A DNA stretch of 64,000 bases from Auanema rhodensis (taxonomy: Eukaryota; Nematoda; Chromadorea; Rhabditida; Rhabditidae): assembly GCA_964057225.1 (NCBI GenBank), contig OZ059897.1:21762001-21826000 (forward strand), written 5' to 3'. A program made the translations under genes and the position numbers. The stretch's first letter is position 1, and each line of letters begins with the position of its first letter. This document shows, piece after piece, positions 38,722 to 49,500 of the stretch. The notes beneath the pieces are model-generated. The model made no database searches. It was not told where the DNA came from and saw only the letters and a program-made list of their open reading frames with translations.

Positions 38722-39081
38722 TATTAATATTAACATGTTTATTTCAATTGTTTCTTTTACTTGCTCTGTACTATTTGGGTTATTGCAACTCTTCTATTAT
38801 CTTTGTCTATGTGTCATTTGATCAACTATCCTCTTTTCCCATACTTTTTTTCACTGTTACTTCACCATTGAATCTTATGGGCATTAGCCATACGGATCGG
38901 GTGCTAGTTACCTCTGACTTCCAGAACGGGCTTGACTTATTTCTAAGTTCCACCGCACCTGGTTAGCTTTTAAAGAGAGGTCAGTTTCTCAAACTGAACA
39001 AACCCCTGCTTAAAAAAGAGACGTTGACATATACGATGCATATGCGGATAGGTATGATGAGCTAACTGCAACCCTAACACT
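38102..39081 (+). repeat. Inverted repeat, right arm (980 bp)
   Basis: This is the plus-strand partner of 36502-37481. It begins at GTGACATT, just inside the inversion junction, and ends at ACACT, where the element sequence passes into satellite through three shared bases (39079-39081). It lacks the distal 139 bases of the 3' UTR that the minus-strand copy keeps at 36363-36501, including the AATAAA. Confidence 0.93.
38722..39078 (+). other. Partial LINE 3' UTR (plus-strand copy)
   Basis: This is a copy of the proximal 3' UTR in the plus orientation, complementary to 36505-36861. It starts with short ATTAAT repeats after the stop codon and ends at CCCTAACAC beside the satellite, so the distal UTR and AATAAA are missing. 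The single TAACCCTAAC-like string here is not telomeric; it occurs once and is ordinary element sequence. The 109-codon frame at 38637-38966 is the duplicate of the incidental frame in the other arm. Confidence 0.8.
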
Positions 39082-39110
39082 TTAATTTATGCTAATTAAA
39101 TGTACACGTG
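39079..39110 (+). repeat. Target-site duplication, right copy (32 bp)
   Basis: Satellite positions 75-106 are repeated here, identical to 36331-36362, and lead straight into uninterrupted satellite. The first three bases (ACT) match both satellite and element, leaving the exact edge ambiguous by three bases. Confidence 0.75.
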
Positions 39111-39180
39111 ATGTGCACTTGGTATGTAACTCGCTTCACGTGGAAGATAAAGAGATGCGGTTTTCAAAATTAGATTCCCC

Positions 39181-40764
39181 ATGTCCATATTAGTCTAAAA
39201 ACAAATTTTTATTGATATTGGTGCATGGTAACCATGACTTTGAAATTCACGTGAACTTTAATTTATGCTAATTAAATGTACACGTGATGTGCACTTGGTA
39301 TGTAACTCGCTTCACGTGAAAGATAAAGAGATGCGGTTTTCAAAATTAGATTCCCCATGTCCATATTAGTCTAAAAACAAATTTTTATTGATATTGGTGC
39401 ATGGTAACCATGACTTTGAAATTCACGTGAACTTTAATTTATGCTAATTAAATGTACACGTGATGTGCACTTGGTATGTAACTCGCTTCACGTGAAAGAT
39501 AAAGAGATGCGGTTTCCAAAATTAGATTCCCCATGTCCATATTAGTCTAAAAACAAATTTTTATTGATATTGGTTCATGGTAACCATGACTTTGAAATTT
39601 ACGTGAACTTTAATTTATGCTAATTAAATGTACACGTGATGTGCACTTGGTATGTAACTCGCTTCACGTGAAAGATAAAGAGATGCGGTTTTCAAAATTA
39701 GATTCCCCATGTCCATATTAGTCTAAAAACAAATTTTTATTGATATTGGTGCATGGTAACCATGACTTTGAAATTTACGTGAACTTTAATTTATGCTAAT
39801 GAAATGTACACGTGATGTGCACTTGGTATGTAACTCGCTTCACGTGAAAGATAAAGAGATGCGGTTTTCAAAATTAGATTCCCCATGTCCATATTAGTCT
39901 AAAAACAAATTTTTATTGATATTGGTTCATGGTAACCATGACTTTGAAATTTACGTGAACTTTAATTTTTGCTAATTAAATGTACACGGGATGTGCACTT
40001 GGTATGTAACTCGCTTCACGTGAAAGATAAAGAGATGCGGTTTTCAAAATTAGATTCCCCATGTCCATATTAGTCTAAAAACAAATTTTTATTGATATTG
40101 GTGCATGGTAACCATGACTTTGAAATTCACGTGAACTTTAATTTATGCTAATTAAATGTACACGTGATGTGCACTTGGTATGTAACTCGCTTCACGTGAA
40201 AGATAAAGAGATGCGGTTTTCAAAATTAGATTCCCCATGTCCATATTAGTCTAAAAACAAATTTTTATTGATATTGGTGCATGGTAACCATGACTTTGAA
40301 ATTCACGTGAACTTTAATTTATGCTAATTAAATGTACACGTGATGTGCACTTGGTATGTAACTCGCTTCACGTGAAAGATAAAGAGATGCGGTTTCCAAA
40401 ATTAGATTCCCCATGTCCATATTAGTCTAAAAACAAATTTTTATTGATATTGGTTCATGGTAACCATGACTTTGAAATTTACGTGAACTTTAATTTATGC
40501 TAATTAAATGTACACGTGATGTGCACTTGGTATGTAACTCGCTTCACGTGAAAGATAAAGAGATGCGGTTTTCAAAATTAGATTCCCCATGTCCATATTA
40601 GTCTAAAAACAAATTTTTATTGATATTGGTGCATGGTAACCATGACTTTGAAATTTACGTGAACTTTAATTTATGCTAATGAAATGTACACGTGATGTGC
40701 ACTTGGTATGTAACTCGCTTCACGTGAAAGATAAAGAGATGCGGTTTTCAAAATTAGATTCCCC
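39181..40764 (+). repeat. Higher-order repeat: 5-monomer unit plus partial second unit
   Basis: Monomers from 39181 run TTCACGTGAAC; TTCACGTGAAC with GGTTTCC; TTCATGG; GCTAATGAAATG; TTTTTGCT with CACGGG. From 40061 the first four types repeat in order at an 880-bp offset. The series then changes at 40765. A similar pair (TTCACGTGAAC with GGTTTCC, then TTCATGG) lies immediately left of the LINE insertion at 36081 and 36257. Confidence 0.82.
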
Positions 40765-41292
40765 ATGTCCATATTAGTCTAAAAACAAATTTTTATTGAT
40801 ATTGGTGCATGGTAACCATGACTTTGAAATTTACGTGAACTTTAATTTATGCTAATTAAATGTACACGTGATGTGCACTTGGTATGTAATTCGCTTCACG
40901 TGAAAGATAAAGAGATGCGGTTTTTAAAATTAGATTCCCCATGTCCATATTAGTCTAAAAACAAATTTTTATTGATATTGGTTCATGGTAACCATGACTT
41001 TGAAATTTACGTGAACTTAAATTTATGCTAATTAAATGTACACGTGATGTGCACTTGGTATGTAACTTGCTTCACGTGAAAGATAAAGAGATGCGGCTTT
41101 CAAAATTAGATTCCCCATGTCCATATTAGTCTAAAAACAAATTTTAATTGATATTGTTGCATGGTAACCATGACTTTGAAATTTACGTGAACTTTAATTT
41201 ATGCTAATTAAATGTACACGTGATGTGCACTTGGTATGTAACTCGCTTCACGTGAAAGATAAAGAGATGCGGTTTTCAAAATTAGATTCCCC

Positions 41293-43052
41293 ATGTCCAT
41301 ATTAGTCTAAAAACAAATTTTTATTGATATTGGTGCATGGTAACCATGACTTTGAAATTTACGTGAACTTTAATTTATGCTAATTAAATGTACACGTGAT
41401 GTGCACTTGGTATGTAATTCGCTTCACGTGAAAGATAAAGAGATGCGGTTTTTACAATTAGATTCCCCATGTCCATATTAGTCTAAAAACAAATTTTTAT
41501 TGATATTGGTTCATGGTAACCATGACTTTGAAATTTACGTGAACTTAAATTTATGCTAATTAAATGTACACGTGATGTGCACTTGGTATGTAACTTGCTT
41601 CACGTGAAAGATAAAGAGATGCGGTTTTCAAAATTAGATTCCCCATGTCCATATTAGTCTAAAAACAAATTTTTATTGATATTGGTGCATGGTAACCATG
41701 ACTTTGAAATTTACGTGAACTTTAATTTATGCTAATTAAATGTACACGTGATGTGCACTTGGTATGTAACTCGCTTCACGTGAAAGATAAAGAGATGCGG
41801 TTTTCAAAATTAGATTCCCCATGTCCATATTAGTCTAAAAACAAATTTTTATTGATATTGGTTCATGGTAACCATGACTTTGAAATTTACGTGAACTTTA
41901 ATTTTTGCTAATTAAATGTACACGGGATGTGCACTTGGTATGTAACTCGCTTCACGTGAAAGATAAAGAGATGCGGTTTTCAAAATTAGATTCCCCATGT
42001 CCATATTAGTCTAAAAACAAATTTTTATTGATATTGGTGCATGGTAACCATGACTTTGAAATTCACGTGAACTTTAATTTATGCTAATTAAATGTACACG
42101 TGATGTGCACTTGGTATGTAACTCGCTTCACGTGAAAGATAAAGAGATGCGGTTTTCAAAATTAGATTCCCCATGTCCATATTAGTCTAAAAACAAATTT
42201 TTATTGATATTGGTGCATGGTAACCATGACTTTGAAATTTACGTGAACTTTAATTTATGCTAATTAAATGTACACGTGATGTGCACTTGGTATGTAATTC
42301 GCTTCACGTGAAAGATAAAGAGATGCGGTTTTCACAATTAGATTCCCCATGTCCATATTAGTCTAAAAACAAATTTTTATTGATATTGGTTCATGGTAAC
42401 CATGACTTTGAAATTTACGTGAACTTAAATTTATGCTAATTAAATGTACACGTGATGTGCACTTGGTATGTAACTTGCTTCACGTGAAAGATAAAGAGAT
42501 GCGGTTTTCAAAATTAGATTCCCCATGTCCATATTAGTCTAAAAACAAATTTTTATTGATATTGGTGCATGGTAACCATGACTTTGAAATTTACGTGAAC
42601 TTTAATTTATGCTAATTAAATGTACACGTGATGTGCACTTGGTATGTAACTCGCTTCACGTGAAAGATAAAGAGATGCGGTTTTCAAAATTAGATTCCCC
42701 ATGTCCATATTAGTCTAAAAACAAATTTTTATTGATATTGGTTCATGGTAACCATGACTTTGAAATTTACGTGAACTTTAATTTTTGCTAATTAAATGTA
42801 CACGGGATGTGCACTTGGTATGTAACTCGCTTCACGTGAAAGATAAAGAGATGCGGTTTTCAAAATTAGATTCCCCATGTCCATATTAGTCTAAAAACAA
42901 ATTTTTATTGATATTGGTGCATGGTAACCATGACTTTGAAATTCACGTGAACTTTAATTTATGCTAATTAAATGTACACGTGATGTGCACTTGGTATGTA
43001 ACTCGCTTCACGTGAAAGATAAAGAGATGCGGTTTTCAAAATTAGATTCCCC
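41293..43052 (+). repeat. Higher-order repeat: two tandem 5-monomer units (880 bp each)
   Basis: Units 41293-42172 and 42173-43052 run AATTCGC with ACAATTAG; TTCATGG with CTTAAAT and AACTTGC; near consensus; TTTTTGCT with CACGGG; TTCACGTGAAC. The same five types in the same order start at 31153 and 32209, left of the LINE, so this string existed before or spread around the insertion. Confidence 0.88.
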
Positions 43053-46000
43053 ATGTCCATATTAGTCTAAAAACAAATTTTTATTGATATTGGTTCATGG
43101 TAACCATGACTTTGAAATTTACGTGAACTTTAATTTTTGCTGATTAAATGTACACGGGATGTGCACTTGGTATGTAACTCGCTTCACGTGAAAGATAAAG
43201 AGATGCGGTTTTCAAAATTAGATTCCCCATGTCCATATTAGTCTAAAAACAAATTTTTATTGATATTGGTGCATGGTAACCATGACTTTGAAATTCACGT
43301 GAACTTTAATTTATGCTAATTAAATGTACACGTGATGTGCACTTGGTATGTAACTCGCTTCACCTGAAAGATAAAGAGATGCGGTTTTTAAAATTAGATT
43401 CCCCATGTCCATATTAGTCTAAAAACAAATTTTTATTGATATTGGTGCATGGTAACCATGACTTTGAAATTTACGTGAACTTTAATTTATGCTAATTAAA
43501 TGTACACGTGATGTGCACTTGGTATGTAACTCGCTTCACGTGAAAGATAAAGAGATGCGGTTTTTAAAATTAGATTCCCCATGTCTATATTAGTCTAAAA
43601 ACAAATTTTTATTGATATTGGTTCATGGTAACCATGACTTTGAAATTTACGTGAACTTTAATTTATGCTAATTAAATGTACACGTGATGTGCACTTGGTA
43701 TGTAACTCGCTTCACGTGAAAGATAAAGAGATGCGGTTTTCAAAATTAGATTCCCCATGTCCATATTAGTCTAAAAACAAATTTTTATTGATATTGGTTC
43801 ATGGTAACCATGACTTTGAAATTTACGTGAACTTTAATTTATGCTAATTAAATGTACACGTGATGTGCACTTGGTATGTAACTCGCTTCACGTGAAAGAT
43901 AAAGAGATGCGGTTTTCAAAATTAGATTCCCCATGTCCATATTAGTCTAAAAACAAATTTTTATTGATATTGGTGCATGGTAACCATGACTTTGAAATTT
44001 ACGTGAACTTTAATTTATGCTAATTAAATGTACACGTGATGTGCACTTGGTATGTAACTCGCTTCACGTGAAAGATAAAGAGATGCGGTTTTCAAAATTA
44101 GATTCCCCATGTCCATATTAGTCTAAAAACAAATTTTTATTGATATTGGTGCATGGTAACCATGACTTTGAAATTTACGTGAACTTTAATTTATGCTAAT
44201 TAAATGTACACGTGATGTGCACTTGGTATGTAACTCGCTTCACGTGAAAGATAAAGAGATGCGGTTTTCAAAATTAGATTCCCCATGTCCATATTAGTCT
44301 AAAAACAAATTTTTATTGATATTGGTTCATGGTAACCATGACTTTGAAATTTACGTGAACTTTAATTTATGCTAATTAAATGTACACGTGATGTGCACTT
44401 GGTATGTAACTCGCTTCACGTGAAAGATAAAGAGATGCGGTTTTCAAAATTAGATTCCCCATGTCTATATTAGTCTAAAAACAAATTTTTATTGATATTG
44501 GTTCATGGTAACCATGACTTTGAAATTTACGTGAACTTTAATTTATGCTAATTAAATGTACACGTGATGTGCACTTGGTATGTAACTCGCTTCACGTGAA
44601 AGATAAAGAGATGCGGTTTTCAAAATTAGATTCCCCATGTCCATATTAGTCTAAAAACAAATTTTTATTGATATTGGTGCATGGTAACCATGACTTTGAA
44701 ATTTACGTGAACTTTAATTTATGCTAATTAAATGTACACGTGATGTGCACTTGGTATGTAACTCGCTTCACGTGAAAGATAAAGAGATGAGGTTTTCAAA
44801 ATTAGATTCCCCATGTCCATATTAGTCTAAAAACAAATTTTTATTGATATTAGTTCATGGTAACCATGACTTTGAAATTTACGTGAATTTTAATTTATGC
44901 TAATTAAATGTACACGGGATGTGCACTTGGTATGTGATTCGCTTCACGTGAAAGATAAAGAGATGCGGTTTTTAAAAATAGATTCCCCATGTCCATATTA
45001 GTCTAAAAACAAATTTTTATTGATATTGGTGCATGGTAACCATGACTTTGAAATTTACGTGAACTTTAATTTATGCTAATTAAATGTACACGTGATGTGC
45101 ACTTGGTATGTAACTCGCTTCACGTGAAAGATAAAGAGATGCGGTTTTCAAAATTAGATTCCCCATGTCCATATTAGTCTAAAAACAAATTTTTATTGAT
45201 ATTGGTGCATGGTAACCATGACTTTGAAATTTACGTGAACTTTAATTTATGCTTATTAAATGTACACGTGATGTGCACTTGGTATGTAACTCGCTTCACG
45301 TGAAAGATAAAGAGATGCGGTTTTCAAAATTAGATTCCCCATGTCCATATTAGTCTAAAAACAAATTTTTATTGATATTGGTTCATGGTAACCATGACTT
45401 TGAAATTTACGTGAACTTTAATTTATGCTAATTAAATGTACACGTGATGTGCACTTGGTATGTAACTCGCTTCACGTGAAAGATAAAGATATGCGGTTTT
45501 CAAAATTGGATTCCCCATGTCCATATTAGTCTAAAAACAAATTTTTATTGATATTGGTTCATGGTAACCATGACTTTGAAATTTACGTGAACTTTAATTT
45601 ATGCTAATTAAATGTACACGTGATGTGCACTTGGTATGTAACTCGCTTCACGTGAAAGATAAAGAGATGCGGTTTCCAAAATTAGATTCCCCATGTCTAT
45701 ATTAGTCTAAAAACAAATTTTTATTGATATTGGTTCATGGTAACCATGACTTTGAAATTTACGTGAACTTTAATTTATGCTAATTAAATGTACACGTGAT
45801 GTGCACTTGGTATGTAACTCGCTTCACGTGAAAGATAAAGAGATGCGGTTTTCAAAATTAGATTCCCCATGTCCATATTAGTCTAAAAACAAATTTTTAT
45901 TGATATTGGTGCATGGTAACCATGACTTTGAAATTTACGTGAACTTTAATTTATGCTAATTAAATGTACACGTGATGTGCACTTGGTATGTAACTCGCTT

Positions 46001-46572
46001 CACGTGAAAGATAAAGAGATGCGGTTTTCAAAATTAGATTCCCCATGTCCATATTAGTCTAAAAACAAATTTTTATTGATATTGGTGCATGGTAACCATG
46101 ACTTTGAAATTTACGTGAACTTTAATTTATGCTAATTAAATGTACACGTGATGTGCACTTGGTATGTAACTCGCTTCACGTGAAAGATAAAGAGATGCGG
46201 TTTTCAAAATTAGATTCCCCATGTCTATATTAGTCTAAAAACAAATTTTTATTGATATTGGTGCATGGTAACCATGACTTTGAAATTTACGTGAACTTTA
46301 ATTTATGCTAATTAAATGTACACGTGATGTGCACTTGGTATGTAACTCGCTTCACGTGAAAGATAAAGAGATGCGGTTTTCAAAATTAGATTCCCCATGT
46401 CCATATTAGTCTAAAAACAAATTTTTATTGATATTGGTGCATGGTAACCATGACTTTGAAATTTACGTGAACTTTAATTTATGCTAATTAAATGTACACG
46501 TGATGTGCACTTGGTATGTAATTCGCTTCACGTGAAAGATAAAGAGATGCGGTTTTTAAAATTAGATTCCCC

Positions 46573-49500
46573 ATGTCCATATTAGTCTAAAAACAAATTT
46601 TTATTGATATTGGTTCATGGTAACCATGACTTTGAAATTTACGTGAACTTAAATTTATGCTAATTAAATGTACACGTGATGTGCACTTGGTATGTAACTT
46701 GCTTCACGTGAAAGATAAAGAGATGCGGCTTTCAAAATTAGATTCCCCATGTCCATATTAGTCTAAAAACAAATTTTTATTGATATTGGTGTATGGTAAC
46801 CATGACTTTGAAATTTACGTGAACTTTATTTTATGCTAATTAAATGTACACGTGATGTGCACTTGGCATGTAACTCGCTTCACGTGAAAGATAAAGAGAT
46901 GCGGTTTTCAAAATTAGATTCCCCATGTCCATATTAGTCTAAAAACAAATTTTATTGATATTGGTTCATGGTAACCATGACTTTGAAATTTACGTGAACT
47001 TAAATTTATGCTAATTAAATGTACACGTGATGTGCACTTGGTATGTAACTCGCTTCACGTGAAAGATAAAGAGATGCGGTTTTCAAAATTAGATTCCCCA
47101 TGTCCATATTAGTCTAAAAACAAATTTTTATTGATATTGGTGCATGGTAACCATGACTTTGAAATTTACGTGAACTTTAATTTATGCTAATTAAATGTAC
47201 ACGTGATGTGCACTTGGTATGTAACTCGCTTCACGTGAAAGATAAAGAGATGCGGTTTTCAAAATTAGATTCCCCATGTCCATATTAGTCTAAAAACAAA
47301 TTTTTATTGATATTGGTGCATGGTAACCATGACTTTGAAATTTACGTGAACTTTAATTTATGCTAATTAAATGTACACGTGATGTGCACTTGGTATGTAA
47401 CTCGCTTCACGTGAAAGATAAAGAGATGCGGTTTTCAAAATTAGATTCTTCATGTCCATATTAGTCTAAAAACAAATTTTTATTGATATTGGTGCATGGT
47501 AACCATGACTTTGAAATTTACGTGAACTTTAATTTATGCTAATTAAATGTACACGTGATGTGCACTTGGTATGTAACTCGCTTCACGTGAAAGATAAAAA
47601 GATGCGGTTTTCAAAATTAGATTCCCCATGTCCATATTAGTCTAAAAACAAATTTTTATTGATATTGGTGCATGGTTACCATGACTTTGAAATTTACGTG
47701 AACTTTAATTTATGCTAATTAAATGTACACGTGATGTGCACTTGGTATGTAACTCGCTTCACGTGAAAGATAAAGAGATGCGGTTTTCAAAATTAGATTC
47801 CCCATGTCCATATTAGTCTAAAAACAAATTTTTATTGATATTGGTGCATGGTAACCATGACTTTGAAACTTACGTGAACTTTAATTTATGCTAATTAAAT
47901 GTACACGTGATGTGCACTTGGTATGTAACTCGCTTCACGTGAAAGATAAAGAGATGCGGTTTTCAAAATTAGATTCCCCATGTCCATATTAGTCTAAAAA
48001 CAAATTTTTATTGATATTGGTTCATGGTAACCATGACTTTGAAATTTACGTGAACTTTAATTTATGCTAATTAAATGTACACGTGATGTGCACTTGGTAT
48101 GTAACTCGCTTCACGTGAAAGATAAAGAGATGCGGTTTTCAAAATTAGATTCCCCATGTCCATATTAGTCTAAAAACAAATTTTTATTGATATTGGTGCA
48201 TGGTAACCATGACTTTGAAATTTACGTGAACTTTAATTTATGCTAATTAAATGTACACGGGATGTGCACTTGGTATGTAATTCGCTTCACGTGAAAGATA
48301 AAGAGATGCGGTTTTTAAAATTAGATTCCCCATGTCCATATTAGTCTAAAAACAAATTTTTATTGATATTGGTGCATGGTAACCATGACTTTGAAATTTA
48401 CGTGAACTTAAATTTATGCTAATTAAATGTACACGTGATGTGCACTTGGTATGTAACTCGCTTCACGTGAAAGATAAAGAGATGCGGTTTTCAAAATTAG
48501 ATTCCCCATGTCCATATTAGTCTAAAAACAAATTTTTATTGATATTGGTGCATGGTAACCATGACTTTGAAATTTACGTGAACTTTAATTTATGCTAATT
48601 AAATGTACACGTGATGTGCACTTGGTATGTAATTCGCTTCACGTGAAAGATAAAGAGATGCGGTTTTTAAAATTAGATTCCCCATGTCCATATTAGTCTA
48701 AAAACAAATTTTTATTGATATTGGTGCATGGTAACCATGACTTTGAAACTTACGTGAACTTTAATTTATGCTAATTAAATGTACACGTGATGTGCACTTG
48801 GTATGTAACTCGCTTCACGTGAAAGATAAAGAGATGCGGTTTTCAAAATTAGATTCCCCATGTCCATATTAGTCTAAAAACAAATTTTTATTGATATTGG
48901 TGCATGGTAACCATGACTTTGAAATTTACGTGAACTTTAATTTATGCTAATTAAATGTACACGTGATGTGCACTTGGTATGTAACTCGCTTCACGTGAAA
49001 GATAAAGAGATGCGGTTTTCAAAATTAGATTCCCCATGTTCATATTAGTCTAAAAACAAATTTTTATTGATATTGGTTCATGGTAACCATGACTTTGAAA
49101 TTTACGTGAACTTCAATTTATGCTAATTAAATGTACACGTGATGTGCACTTGGTATGTAACTCGCTTCACGTGAAAGATAAAGAGATGCGGTTTTCAAAA
49201 TTAGATTCCCCATGTCCATATTAGTCTAAAAACAAATTTTTATTGATATTGGTGCATGGTAACCATGACTTTGAAACTTACGTGAACTTTAATTTATGCT
49301 AATTAAATGTACACGTGATGTGCACTTGGTATGTAACTCGCTTCACGTGAAAGATAAAGAGATGCGGTTTTCAAAATTAGATTCCCCATGTCCATATTAG
49401 TCTAAAAACAAATTTTTATTGATATTGGTTCATGGTAACCATGACTTTGAAATTTACGTGAACTTAAATTTATGCTAATTAAATGTACACGTGATGTGCA

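Larger units (their letters stand above)
36363..39078 (-). mobile_element. 5'-truncated LINE-type retrotransposon with inverted duplication
   Basis: This 2716-bp non-satellite insertion is derived from a non-LTR retrotransposon. The minus-strand part (complement of 36363-38101) runs from a truncated reverse transcriptase domain to the 3' UTR and a 3' end with AATAAA but no poly(A). It is joined at 38101/38102 to a plus-strand copy of the element's 3' half (38102-39078), which lacks the terminal 140 or so bases of the 3' UTR. The domain layout (FIDFSKAFD, GVPQGTVLGP, YADD, then a conserved C-terminal region) resembles the CR1/Jockey-like group of LINEs. The exact clade is not established, since the endonuclease and ORF1 are missing. 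There are no terminal repeats, integrase or protease, so it is not an LTR element. Flanking 32-bp duplications support insertion by retrotransposition. The copy cannot be autonomous. Confidence 0.88.

Noticed and set aside
36363-39078. Simple foldback (hairpin) sequencing or assembly artefact
   Set aside because: A foldback read would continue into reverse-complemented 3' UTR and satellite. Here the right arm stops 139 bases short of the element end, and the satellite resumes in the original orientation with a flanking duplication. It is not fully excluded without reads.
36363-39078. Two independent LINE insertions in opposite orientation
   Set aside because: There is no satellite between the two copies and only one pair of flanking duplications. 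Their inner ends abut at a short homology, so one integration event is simpler.
36363-39078. Terminal-inverted-repeat DNA transposon
   Set aside because: The inverted arms are internal duplicates of RT coding and 3' UTR sequence, and the left arm does not reach the left edge of the insertion. There is no transposase.
39071-39081. Telomere-like AACCCTAACAC at the right end of the LINE
   Set aside because: It is a single occurrence, mirrored in the other arm as 3' UTR sequence. It is not a tandem telomeric repeat.
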